The notes beneath the pieces were generated by a model, which did not search any database, had not been told where the DNA came from, and saw only the letters and a list, made by a program, of their open reading frames with translations. A stretch of 10,527 nucleotides of DNA from JACKGS01 sp964448015 (GTDB lineage Bacteria > Patescibacteriota > Saccharimonadia > Saccharimonadales > UBA7683): assembly GCA_964448015.1 (NCBI GenBank), contig CAYUUV010000031.1, forward strand, positions 1 through 10,527. The letters are read 5' to 3'. The position numbers and the translations under genes are program-made. Every line of letters begins with the position of its first letter. Position 1 is the first letter of the stretch. Positions 1-5,478 of this stretch are shown piece after piece.

Positions 1-1415
1 AATCTCATCACCTCACTCAGTCGGACGTTACCTGCTCCGGTTTCATTAAAGCAAAACAATTCGTTTGATGTCGTGCTTGGCATGAATGCCCACCATGGCA
101 TTCAAACACCCATTGGGCTAACTGAAGCAGAGCGAGAACGACACATCTATATCATTGGCGGTACCGGCAATGGTAAGACGACTATGATGCAGTACGCTAT
201 TGTTCAAGACATGCAAAATGGCAAAGGCGTGGCAATTATTGATCCCCACGGCGATATGGCCGAGACATTACTGAGGCATGTACCACCAGAACGAGTTGAT
301 CACGTCGTTTACTTCAACCCAGATGATCTTCAGTTCCCAATAGGCCTCAATCTTCTAGAGATGACTCCCGGGGTCACTGGTAACGAACTACTGCGAGAAA
401 AAGACATTATTACTGAATCAGTTATATCTGTTTTTCGTAAGATATTCTCCGAAGAAGATACGGGCGGTCACCGCAAAGAATATGTGCTGAGAAACACCAT
501 TCAAACAGCACTGACCGTTGAGGACGCCACACTCTTTACTGTCTTTGATCTGCTCAATGACACCAAGTACCGTAAAAAGATCATTAAGGCCCTTGAAGAT
601 AAGAACCTCATAAATTTCTGGAAGAATGAACTTGGTAAAGCTGGCGACATGCAGAAAGTCAAAATGGCTGCTGGTATTACTTCAAAAATTGGACGATTCC
701 TCTTCTCGGCATCAGCAAAACAGATCCTTGAACAACCAAAATCAACTATCGACTTTGATGACATTATTAATTCCGGCAAGATCCTTATTTGCAACTTTTC
801 CAAAGGCTTGCTGGGGGAAGATACGTCAGAGCTTTTTGGTATTNNNNNNNNNNGCGAGCACGTATCCCGCAAGCTGAGCGTCGACACTTCTATCTGTATG
901 TCGATGAATTTCAGAACTTTGCGACCACGTCGTTTGTGCAGATGCTATCTGAATCTCGAAAGTATAAGATGTTCATGGTCATGGCTGAGCAATCTACCTC
1001 ACAGCAAAAGGATCAGCAAATGGTGAGCATCATTCTGGCCAACGTCGGTACCGTCACTACGTTCAGAAGCGGTAACCCAGATGATGAACGTTTATTGCTA
1101 CCACTCTTTTCACCATATGTAGATTCAGGAGAGATGAGCAACCTACCGGCCTTCAATTTCTATGCCAAGTTATCTGCTATAACGCCCCAGGAGCCCATGT
1201 CTGGTCAAACATTGTTACTTGATGGTGATGGAAGCCAAGAAGTCTCTCGTCTAGCCATAGAGCTGTCTCGTGCATCAATTGCTAAGCAGCAGGAAGAGTC
1301 ACTCTTAACTGAGGAAAGTCGAAGCCAAAAACCAATAACAAAAAATAGTGATGGTACAAAGAAGGATGAAGTATCAAGTAAAGTTGTTAAAAAAAGGAAG
1401 AAAATTGACGACTAA
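1..1415 (+). CDS. TraG/VirD4-like type IV secretion ATPase, 5'-truncated, interrupted by N gap
   Basis: This is the C-terminal part of a P-loop ATPase of the type IV coupling / conjugative transfer superfamily (TraG/TraD/VirD4, DUF87-like), which energises DNA or protein export at the inner membrane. The frame is open from base 1, so the gene begins outside the window; the GTG at 73 is not needed as a start. Walker A (GGTGNGKT) lies at 157-180. It is followed by an IDPHGD strand motif. Walker B (YLYVDE, followed by FQNF) lies at about 888-911. A TraM-recognition-like segment follows: MAEQST, ILANVGT, FRSGNPDDE. The tail is Lys-rich and probably disordered. The reading frame before the N run and the one after it differ, but both match the same family in the right order, so this is one gene. 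The expected N-terminal membrane part is not visible. The substrate is unknown. The stop lies 3 nt from the convergent gene at 1419. Confidence 0.88.
844..853. other. Assembly gap of 10 N inside the ATPase gene
   Basis: Ten Ns interrupt the ATPase gene between the residues ELFGI and RARIPQ. Coding is in frame 1 before the gap and frame 3 after it. For one intact gene the true gap must therefore be 3k+2 bases, which ten is not, so the run is a placeholder of arbitrary length. From memory of related proteins, roughly a dozen residues belong here. The apparent frameshift should not be read as a pseudogene. Confidence 0.95.
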
Positions 1416-1418
1416 GGT

Positions 1419-1646
1419 TTAAGCGTCGTTTCTTGACTGTTTATACTTCTCAAAAAAGTCATCGTAATTCAGTTCGCCAACTTTTTCGGCGTGGAACGCG
1501 AATCGTTGCATGAATTTAAGAAAACCAATGGCGTAATCACGATTCGCATTTTCTGGATCGTTTAGATTCAGGTAGTTGATTGTCTTGACGATAGTTTCCT
1601 CGTCTTCATACAGGTGTTTATTCTTGAATATATCTGTATCGTCCAT
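1419..1646 (-). CDS. Small acidic hypothetical protein (75 aa)
   Basis: This 75-residue protein is not recognised. It is acidic and aromatic (DDTDIF, EDEETIV, YDDFFEKY) and predicted largely helical, with no membrane segment, signal peptide or cysteine. Its ATG at 1646 lies 2 nt after the stop of the HKD-nuclease gene, so it is probably translated by coupling and forms one transcript with it. Its 3' end is 3 nt from the stop of the convergent secretion ATPase. A role as a partner or inhibitor of the neighbouring nuclease is possible from gene order alone. Confidence 0.68.
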   Translation of the reverse strand: MDDTDIFKNKHLYEDEETIVKTINYLNLNDPENANRDYAIGFLKFMQRFAFHAEKVGELNYDDFFEKYKQSRNDA

Positions 1647-1648
1647 AG

Positions 1649-2113
1649 TTAGCTCACTTTCGTTAGGTATGTATGTAGCCCAATGAATCGTAGGAGTACC
1701 TCGGCTTCATTCGGGGAAACCGTTCGTCTCATTATCTCACAACTATCGTAGTAGGAGAGAATATTAAGACTTCCCTCATAAAAAACCTCACGATCAATAA
1801 CTGCTATCTTTCGGTGATGTTTGACGGTAATGAGTACTTTTGCGCCTAAATTCTGTAGCATTGCTATCGCTTCTACGGCTTGAGTCTCATAGATATCATC
1901 ATGCTCCTGTGGGCTGCGGGTGTTGATAATTACACATACCCCTCGCCGTCTAAGCTTGATGATCACAGGAGTGAGCTGTTCTACCCTGCTCAGCCTGATA
2001 AATGGACTTTCAATGACCAGGCTGCTTTGAGCTCGTGCAATATCTTTGAGAAATTGCCTATCGAATGTATTTTGGTCATAAAGTCCTGAGACCGAACCAC
2101 GATAATTAAACAT
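1649..2113 (-). CDS. Phospholipase D-like single-HKD protein (probable nuclease/phosphodiesterase)
   Basis: The protein has 154 residues and one PLD catalytic motif: H100-R-K102-xxxx-D107, followed by G114-S115-L-N117 and then CEIMRR, as in the Nuc/PLD superfamily. Single-motif members usually dimerise to build one active site and cleave phosphodiester bonds, often in DNA. The N-terminal half (SLVIESPFI, then GVCVIINTR) fits the family beta-alpha core. There is no signal peptide or membrane helix, so it is probably cytoplasmic. I chose the ATG at 2113 because GGAG lies 7 nt upstream; the TTG at 2119 would sit only 1 nt from that site. The start overlaps the last codons of a gene remnant (stop at 2106-2108), and the 75-aa gene follows after 2 nt. 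Substrate is unknown; a defence or mobile-element role is inference. Confidence 0.8.
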   Translation of the reverse strand: MFNYRGSVSGLYDQNTFDRQFLKDIARAQSSLVIESPFIRLSRVEQLTPVIIKLRRRGVCVIINTRSPQEHDDIYETQAVEAIAMLQNLGAKVLITVKHHRKIAVIDREVFYEGSLNILSYYDSCEIMRRTVSPNEAEVLLRFIGLHTYLTKVS

Positions 2114-2252
2114 GATCAATCTCCAGGTCTGGCAAGTACACCTTGCCGTCTTTAATCTCCATGCCCAACGCTTTGAACCGATCCTTCAGCTTAAAGAGAT
2201 CGTCGAAAAGGTGTTCTAAATTAATACTAGTGGGCTCACCAAAGAAAGAACG
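2106..2252 (-). pseudogene. 3' remnant of an unidentified gene upstream of the HKD gene
   Basis: A 48-codon open stretch lacks an ATG near its beginning but looks like genuine protein sequence: an amphipathic helix (LEHLFDDLFKLKDRFKALG) followed by MEIKDGKVYLPDLEIDHV and a TAA at 2106-2108. An in-frame TAA at 2253-2255, inside hairpin unit 1, closes it upstream. The only in-frame ATG would leave 18 residues. Its end overlaps the HKD gene start by 8 nt, as expected for an operon whose first gene lost its 5' part. I suspect the C-terminus of a larger protein, but cannot name the family. A small gene with a non-ATG start is the alternative. Confidence 0.5.
2121..2124 (-). promoter_or_regulatory. 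Ribosome binding site deciding the HKD gene start
   Basis: GGAG on the minus strand ends 7 nt before the ATG at 2113. This is normal spacing and favours that codon over the TTG at 2119. Confidence 0.6.
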
Positions 2253-2306
2253 TTACCCTACGGTAGCGTTTTTTCTTTGGTTGATTCTCGCCAGAGAATT
2301 GAACCC
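2231..2306. repeat. Structured hairpin unit 1 (paired with the unit at 2411-2486)
   Basis: The unit opens with GGGCTCACCAA. It continues into a hairpin with a 20-bp stem (2238-2257 with 2262-2281, including two G-T pairs) and the loop CTAC. A second small stem follows (ATTCTC 2284-2289 with GAGAAT 2294-2299, loop GCCA), and the unit ends in GAACCC. It aligns base for base, at an offset of exactly 180, with 2411-2486. The outer flanks are similar, while the stem interior has diverged with pairing kept. The main hairpin has an A-rich left arm and a T-rich right arm, as in intrinsic terminators. Confidence 0.75.
2238..2281 (+). terminator. Terminator-like 20-bp hairpin (unit 1)
   Basis: The stem has a GC-containing core and a T-rich descending arm (GCG followed by six T). 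No plus-strand gene lies just upstream for it to terminate, so a structural or recombination role is as likely as termination. Confidence 0.4.
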
Positions 2307-2319
2307 GCGCGCGAGTACG

Positions 2320-2351
2320 AATTCTGTCAAATCTATTGATTTTACAGAATT
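2320..2351. repeat. Inverted repeat with 4-nt loop between the two hairpin units
   Basis: AATTCTGT (2320-2327) pairs perfectly with ACAGAATT (2344-2351). After one C/T mismatch, AAATC pairs with GATTT across the loop TATT. The arms total 14 nt with one mismatch. It is AT-rich and unrelated in sequence to the two large hairpins, but has the same 4-nt loop length. Confidence 0.6.
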
Positions 2352-2410
2352 TAGTTGATGATGTAGCTAGTAGCAGAGCGGATAGCTATGTCATCTAACG
2401 TTTATCCCGC

Positions 2411-2486
2411 CGGGGTCACCAAGTAAAAGCCTCAGTCGCAAGACTGGGGTTTTTACTTGGTTAACTCTCGCAGAGAGTCCGAACCC
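2411..2486. repeat. Structured hairpin unit 2 (paired with the unit at 2231-2306)
   Basis: The unit opens with GGGGTCACCAA. It has a 20-bp stem (2418-2437 with 2442-2461) closed by a GCAA tetraloop, a GNRA type. A small stem follows (ACTCTC 2464-2469 with GAGAGT 2473-2478, loop GCA). GAACCC at 2481-2486 begins a third stem, CGAACCC 2480-2486 with GGGTTCG 2490-2496. Relative to unit 1, the second stem changes a T-A pair to C-G. The main stem differs at most interior positions yet still pairs throughout. Confidence 0.75.
2418..2461 (+). terminator. Terminator-like 20-bp hairpin with GCAA loop (unit 2)
   Basis: CAGTC-GCAA-GACTG forms the top of the stem, followed by GGGG and five T in the right arm. 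This has the form of an intrinsic terminator, but no plus-strand gene lies upstream and no minus-strand gene begins downstream, so termination may not be its purpose. Confidence 0.4.
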
Positions 2487-2626
2487 TCGGGGTTCGAAGA
2501 CAAGCCACTCACGCAGAAGCAGATACAAGCTCATTGGCTGTAAAGGATCTCTTTAAACAAGCCAATGAGCGTAATATGCTACTTTTGGAATATATCACTG
2601 AAACAGGGCCTGAGATTTGAGAGATA
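2460..2626 (+). pseudogene. Possible gene remnant between hairpin unit 2 and fic
   Basis: One frame reads as plausible protein (SSLAVKDLFKQANERN, then MLLLEYITETGPEI) up to a TGA near 2618. It resumes in the same frame as EIFDWMMAEAQFRSR before a TAG near 2669. There is no ATG start; upstream the frame runs into hairpin unit 2. It may be the decayed tail of a lost gene. A start at the TTG near 2535 would give a 28-residue peptide. The family is not recognisable. Confidence 0.3.
2529..2570. repeat. Nested inverted repeat upstream of fic
   Basis: GCTCATTGGCT (2529-2539) is a perfect inverted match to AGCCAATGAGC (2560-2570). Inside the loop a second perfect pair, TAAAG (2541-2545) and CTTTA (2551-2555), closes GATCT. 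It overlaps the possible gene remnant. Confidence 0.55.
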
Positions 2627-2677
2627 TTTGATTGGATGATGGCAGAGGCCCAATTTCGATCGCGATAGCAACCATAA

Positions 2678-2728
2678 ACTTAACATATAGCTTGCATATG
2701 TTAAGTAAGTTATGTTAAACTTAACATA
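2678..2728. promoter_or_regulatory. Probable operator: two palindromes with four TTAACATA half-sites
   Basis: The first palindrome has 11-bp perfect arms, ACTTAACATAT (2678-2688) and ATATGTTAAGT (2696-2706), around 7 nt. The second has 8-bp arms, TATGTTAA (2711-2718) and TTAACATA (2721-2728), around AC. All four half-sites share the same octamer. The block ends 19 nt before the fic ATG, where a promoter-overlapping repressor site would lie. The winged helix at the Fic C-terminus is the obvious local candidate to bind it. I found no convincing -35/-10 pair. Confidence 0.6.
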
Positions 2729-2747
2729 TCATTATGGAATGTAAAGT

Positions 2748-3926
2748 ATGCAACTAGGCAATTTTGTACAACAACCCCAAGGATATACAGCGTTTATACC
2801 TGAAATCTTTCCTCCAAAAGGATCCATTAACTTTGCAAGTCAAGTTTACCTCGCGAATGATAAGGCAACCCTTGCTCTGGGTAAGCTAGATGGTGTCGCT
2901 CAGCTTATACCAGATATAGACTTCTTCATCTCTACCTATGCACAAAAAGAAGCAGCACTCTCCAGTAATATTGAGGGTACAAAAGCCACTATGCATGATG
3001 CTCTGCGCGCCAGCATTGATATGGCTGAAGATATTCCAGACGATGTTGAAAATATCATTAGTTATGTTCGTGCAATTAACCATGGCTTTGGAAGGGCGGA
3101 AGACGCGCCTCTTACCTTAAATGTTATTCGTGAACTGCATGAACAAATGATGCAATTTACAAAGGAAGGAATAGGTAAGACTCCGGGTGAGTTTCGAAAA
3201 ACTCAAAACTGGATTGGCGGTACACGCCCTGATAATGCAGATTTTGTTCCGCCACCACCCCGTGAGCTCATGCGCACACTTGGTGATCTAGAAAAATTCA
3301 TAAACACACCGCAACCGTATCCGCCACTCATAGTAGCCGCCCTCATGCATGCCCAATTTGAAACTATTCACCCATTCTTAGATGGCAATGGTCGAACGGG
3401 CCGATTACTTATTACAGTTCTATTGCGACACCAGGGTGTACTCGTGTATCCTGTCCTTTACCTCTCAGAGTATTTCAGGCGACATCGAGATACATACTTT
3501 GACAGACTAGCCGATTATCATAATAAAGGTGATATTGAGCGGTGGGTCTTGTTTTTCCTTGAAGGTGTCGCCGAGGTTGCGGCCGAGGCTACAGAAGTTT
3601 CAAAAAAGATTGTTAATCTCCGCGAAAAACATATGACACTCGTACATTCACTAGGTGGCAAACAAGCCAAAACAGCGGTTCGTCTTTTGATTGGCCTCTA
3701 CAAGCAGCCAATTATCGATGTTGCTACCGCCGAAAAGATTACTGCCCTATCTCGCCCAGCCGCTAATGCATTGGTGAAGAAATTTGTAGATATTGGAATT
3801 CTACGACAAGTAGACAAAACTGATACCTACGCGCGTCAGTTTGTTTACACCGAGTACCTCGTACTATTCCACGAACCAGAGATTCGCCACAAAAGAGCAG
3901 AAGATGAGAACGGCATTCAAACTTAA
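2748..3926 (+). CDS. Fic family protein (AMP-transferase-like) with C-terminal winged helix
   Basis: The protein has 392 residues. The Fic catalytic motif is complete: H208-PFLD-G213-N-G215-R-TG-R219. Fic enzymes normally move AMP, or sometimes another phosphate-containing group, from a nucleotide to a hydroxyl side chain of a target protein. The sequence S72-SNI-E76-G77 matches the (S/T)xxxE(G/N) inhibitory helix, here on the N-terminal side (class II), so the enzyme is probably held inactive until the helix moves. The flap region (about 145-170) includes a proline-rich VPPPPRE that precedes the active site, typical of the Fic/DUF4172-like group. Residues about 318-370 form a winged-helix DNA-binding domain. 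The ATG at 2748 has only a weak upstream purine stretch. The target is unknown. No antitoxin gene is adjacent, as expected when inhibition is intramolecular. Four operator-like half-sites precede it, suggesting autoregulation. Confidence 0.9.
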   Translation: MQLGNFVQQPQGYTAFIPEIFPPKGSINFASQVYLANDKATLALGKLDGVAQLIPDIDFFISTYAQKEAALSSNIEGTKATMHDALRASIDMAEDIPDDVENIISYVRAINHGFGRAEDAPLTLNVIRELHEQMMQFTKEGIGKTPGEFRKTQNWIGGTRPDNADFVPPPPRELMRTLGDLEKFINTPQPYPPLIVAALMHAQFETIHPFLDGNGRTGRLLITVLLRHQGVLVYPVLYLSEYFRRHRDTYFDRLADYHNKGDIERWVLFFLEGVAEVAAEATEVSKKIVNLREKHMTLVHSLGGKQAKTAVRLLIGLYKQPIIDVATAEKITALSRPAANALVKKFVDIGILRQVDKTDTYARQFVYTEYLVLFHEPEIRHKRAEDENGIQT

Positions 3927-4002
3927 GAAGTCAGATAAGTACATACCATTTAATTATGTAATCCGGTACTTGTTGTAGCACAGATTAGCGTTGCGGGCTT
4001 AC

Positions 4003-4350
4003 CTACTGGCATCCCTCGGTAGCTTGGGCTGTTTGAGGGTAGATGGATGGGACCACAAGGCGTCCGATGGCCCGGCAGATCTCATCCTCGCCAACAAACT
4101 GACCGAACTCGGTCTGCAGTAACGGTCGAGCCAGATACTCGTCTGGTGTGAATAGGTAGGCAACGGCGCATTCTTGGAGTTTGGCGAGTATACGATTGGT
4201 TGACGCCTCATCGGGGTCAGCGAATAGATGGGCAGAGGTGGTGTTGAAATAGGCGTCACGATACTCAGGATCACTCTGGATCCTGTCTTGGAAGCTGCGT
4301 GAAACTTCGGAGTCGCCTTCGTCGCCTTCTCTATGCACAGTGCCACTCAT
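4003..4350 (-). CDS. Hypothetical protein (115 aa)
   Basis: This protein is not recognised. It is acidic, soluble and mixed alpha/beta in appearance (FQDRIQSDPEYRDAYF, RILAKLQECAVAYLF, DEICRAIGRLVVPSIY) and has no membrane segment. An overlapping frame on the same strand (3999-4346) is Pro/Ser-rich and looks like a shadow. The ATG at 4350 is preferred over one at 4377 because a candidate TTGACT/TACTCT promoter lies between and upstream of it, and the longer start would place the -10 inside the gene. Neither start has a clear Shine-Dalgarno site. The GC content looks higher than in the flanking fic and kinase genes. It lies 143 nt downstream of another unrecognised gene on the same strand. Confidence 0.58.
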   Translation of the reverse strand: MSGTVHREGDEGDSEVSRSFQDRIQSDPEYRDAYFNTTSAHLFADPDEASTNRILAKLQECAVAYLFTPDEYLARPLLQTEFGQFVGEDEICRAIGRLVVPSIYPQTAQATEGCQ

Positions 4351-4357
4351 GTATCTT

Positions 4358-4387
4358 AGAGTACAGCGAACTGACATTTGAAGTCAA
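4358..4387 (-). promoter_or_regulatory. Candidate promoter of the 115-aa gene
   Basis: On the minus strand TTGACT (4382-4387), an 18-nt spacer and TACTCT (4358-4363) lie 7 nt before the ATG at 4350. Transcription would start at or next to the ATG, giving a leaderless message. The -10 is a poor match, so this is tentative. Confidence 0.35.
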
Positions 4388-4493
4388 CAGCCGGCAGGCC
4401 GCCCCTACCTTCCCGAGCCGCACCGCATCAGTCACGATTGGGAAATGCTAGCGCCCAGAGGTATCGCGATTCTGCGCTGACGCTCCTGCCGAC

Positions 4494-4982
4494 CTACTGC
4501 ACGACGCGTAGGTGGTCAGGCCTGGGCGGTTGAGTCGTGGTGCCCTCGAGAGGGATTACGCAGTGCTCTACCACTGCGTCATTCGCTAGGCCCAGGGTCC
4601 CCAGAACGTGCTGCATTATGAGATCAGATTGGATCGTGGCTTGCTCACGGCTGGGGCCATCGAGGCCGTAAACAACACGTATGCCCGAGTAGGCGACGTC
4701 GACGAGACTGAATCTTCCGATCGCCCGCTCGACTGATGAAATAAGCGCCGGGTGACGAACTGTGCCTTCTGGCAGGGCGATCACCAACCGCGCGCTCCAA
4801 GGTTCCACCGAGTTTTCAGGGGCAGATGAGACGGCGTCTAGGGTTTGGTCGTCCGTAGACGGCGCCTGGAAGCGAGAAGGATCCATGATGTCCGCTGGAC
4901 TTTCTGAGGGCAACGGAGTAACCGGCCTGTCGAACCGTGAGCCAGATGTGCCAAGGGAGCGGGATGATGGATGTTTATTCAC
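4494..4982 (-). CDS. Hypothetical protein with disordered N-terminus (162 aa)
   Basis: This protein is not recognised. Residues about 1-60 are rich in Ser, Pro and Asp and are probably disordered. Residues about 62-150 look like a compact alpha/beta domain, with strand-like WSARLVIALP and IRVVYGLD and helix-like ALISSVERAIGRF and QSDLIMQHVLGTLGL. The tail is PPRPDHLRVVQ. There is no signal peptide or transmembrane helix. The ATG at 4982 directly follows the sequence GTAGGTGA, too close for a normal ribosome binding site. The gene looks GC-rich relative to the genes around it. A frame on the opposite strand within it (4762-4992) looks like a shadow. The gene faces away from the response-regulator array only through a 107-nt gap. 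Confidence 0.6.
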   Translation of the reverse strand: MNKHPSSRSLGTSGSRFDRPVTPLPSESPADIMDPSRFQAPSTDDQTLDAVSSAPENSVEPWSARLVIALPEGTVRHPALISSVERAIGRFSLVDVAYSGIRVVYGLDGPSREQATIQSDLIMQHVLGTLGLANDAVVEHCVIPLEGTTTQPPRPDHLRVVQ

Positions 4983-5011
4983 CTACGCGTAAGTGTAGCA
5001 CACCCACGCGT
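4980..5011. promoter_or_regulatory. Direct repeat pair CACC(T/C)ACGCGT upstream of the 162-aa gene
   Basis: CACCTACGCGT (4980-4990) and CACCCACGCGT (5001-5011) match at 10 of 11 positions and are spaced 21 bp start to start, two helical turns, on one face of the helix. The first copy abuts the gene's ATG. A TACACT hexamer lies between them on the minus strand, and TTGACA is at 5031-5036. The spacing suggests paired protein binding at the promoter, but no standard -35/-10 pair fits well. Confidence 0.4.
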
Positions 5012-5089
5012 AGATCCGGTGAGCCCTGTCTGTCAATATCACTAAAAATAAAGAAAACCTAACAGATTTAAAATATAATCCGTCGCGGT

Positions 5090-5467
5090 CTATTCTTTTG
5101 CTTCGAGTTGATCTATGAGCTCTACGAGTTTGCTGGGGGTGACATCGGCTTTTATTAAGTAGCCGTCGGCCATTTGTTCTAAGCGTTCACGGTCTTTTTC
5201 TGGTTCGTCGAAGTTAGTAGTAACAATAATTTTTGTGAGTGGCAGTCCACTGCCGTCTGCGCCGCGCAACTCTTCTAGAATTTCCACGCCAGATTTATCG
5301 GGCAGCATAAGGTCGAGCAGTATAATGTCGTAAACAGTTTGCTTGATTGCGCTGAGGGCTTCTTCCCCGTTGGTAATAATGTCCACTTCATGACCAGCCT
5401 TTTTGAGTGCCCGCATATAGATATCGGCAATAAAATGATCATCTTCAATACATACAATTTTACTCAT
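5090..5467 (-). CDS. Single-domain response regulator (CheY/Spo0F-like receiver)
   Basis: The 125-residue protein is a receiver domain only. The acidic pocket is E8-D9-D10, the phospho-accepting Asp is D52 in LLDLMLP, the switch Thr is in IVTTN (about 83-84) and the conserved Lys is K106 in LIKAD. There is no DNA-binding or enzymatic output domain after residue 120, so it must act by binding another protein or passing phosphate on. It directly follows the histidine kinase gene with 9 nt between, and the kinase is its probable phosphodonor. AAGGAG at 5473-5478 is a strong ribosome binding site for the ATG at 5467. Confidence 0.93.
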   Translation of the reverse strand: MSKIVCIEDDHFIADIYMRALKKAGHEVDIITNGEEALSAIKQTVYDIILLDLMLPDKSGVEILEELRGADGSGLPLTKIIVTTNFDEPEKDRERLEQMADGYLIKADVTPSKLVELIDQLEAKE

Positions 5468-5472
5468 GACTA

Positions 5473-5478
5473 CTCCTT
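5473..5478 (-). promoter_or_regulatory. Ribosome binding site overlapping the kinase stop codon
   Basis: AAGGAG on the minus strand lies 5 nt before the response-regulator ATG. The kinase TAA (5477-5479) overlaps it, so ribosomes ending on the kinase are placed to reinitiate on the regulator. Confidence 0.75.

Noticed and set aside
844..1026. Frameshifted pseudogene of the secretion ATPase
   Set aside because: The frame change coincides exactly with the N run, and both sides retain intact family motifs.
2143..2358. Plus-strand 71-codon frame upstream of fic
   Set aside because: It lies opposite the gene remnant and runs through hairpin unit 1. The encoded RELNPRAS-like residues come from the structured element and not from a protein family.
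2357..2421. A tRNA gene ending in CCA
   Set aside because: Only about 65 nt; the T stem lacks its 5' half, the anticodon stem does not pair and the acceptor pairs poorly. Kept only as a tRNA-like remnant.
2231..2486. CRISPR array or integron attC sites
   Set aside because: Only two units, stem interiors differ, and the spacer is not of CRISPR form; no integrase gene and no clear GTTRRRY core site is visible.
2608..2672. TGA recoded as an amino acid, as in Gracilibacteria
   Set aside because: The in-frame TGA lies only in a decayed remnant; at least one complete gene here (172-aa gene) ends at a TGA that forms a normal ATGA overlap.
3937..3971. Terminator between fic and the convergent 115-aa gene
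   Set aside because: AAGTAC/GTACTT and ACATA/TATGT are short overlapping pairs in AT-rich DNA with no T-run; too weak to call.
3999..4346. Alternative 115-codon minus-strand frame
   Set aside because: Pro/Ser/Thr-rich and unlike a folded protein; the frame at 4003-4350 has balanced acidic and hydrophobic composition.
4762..4992. Plus-strand 76-codon frame
   Set aside because: Entirely opposite the 162-aa gene, with composition typical of an antisense shadow.
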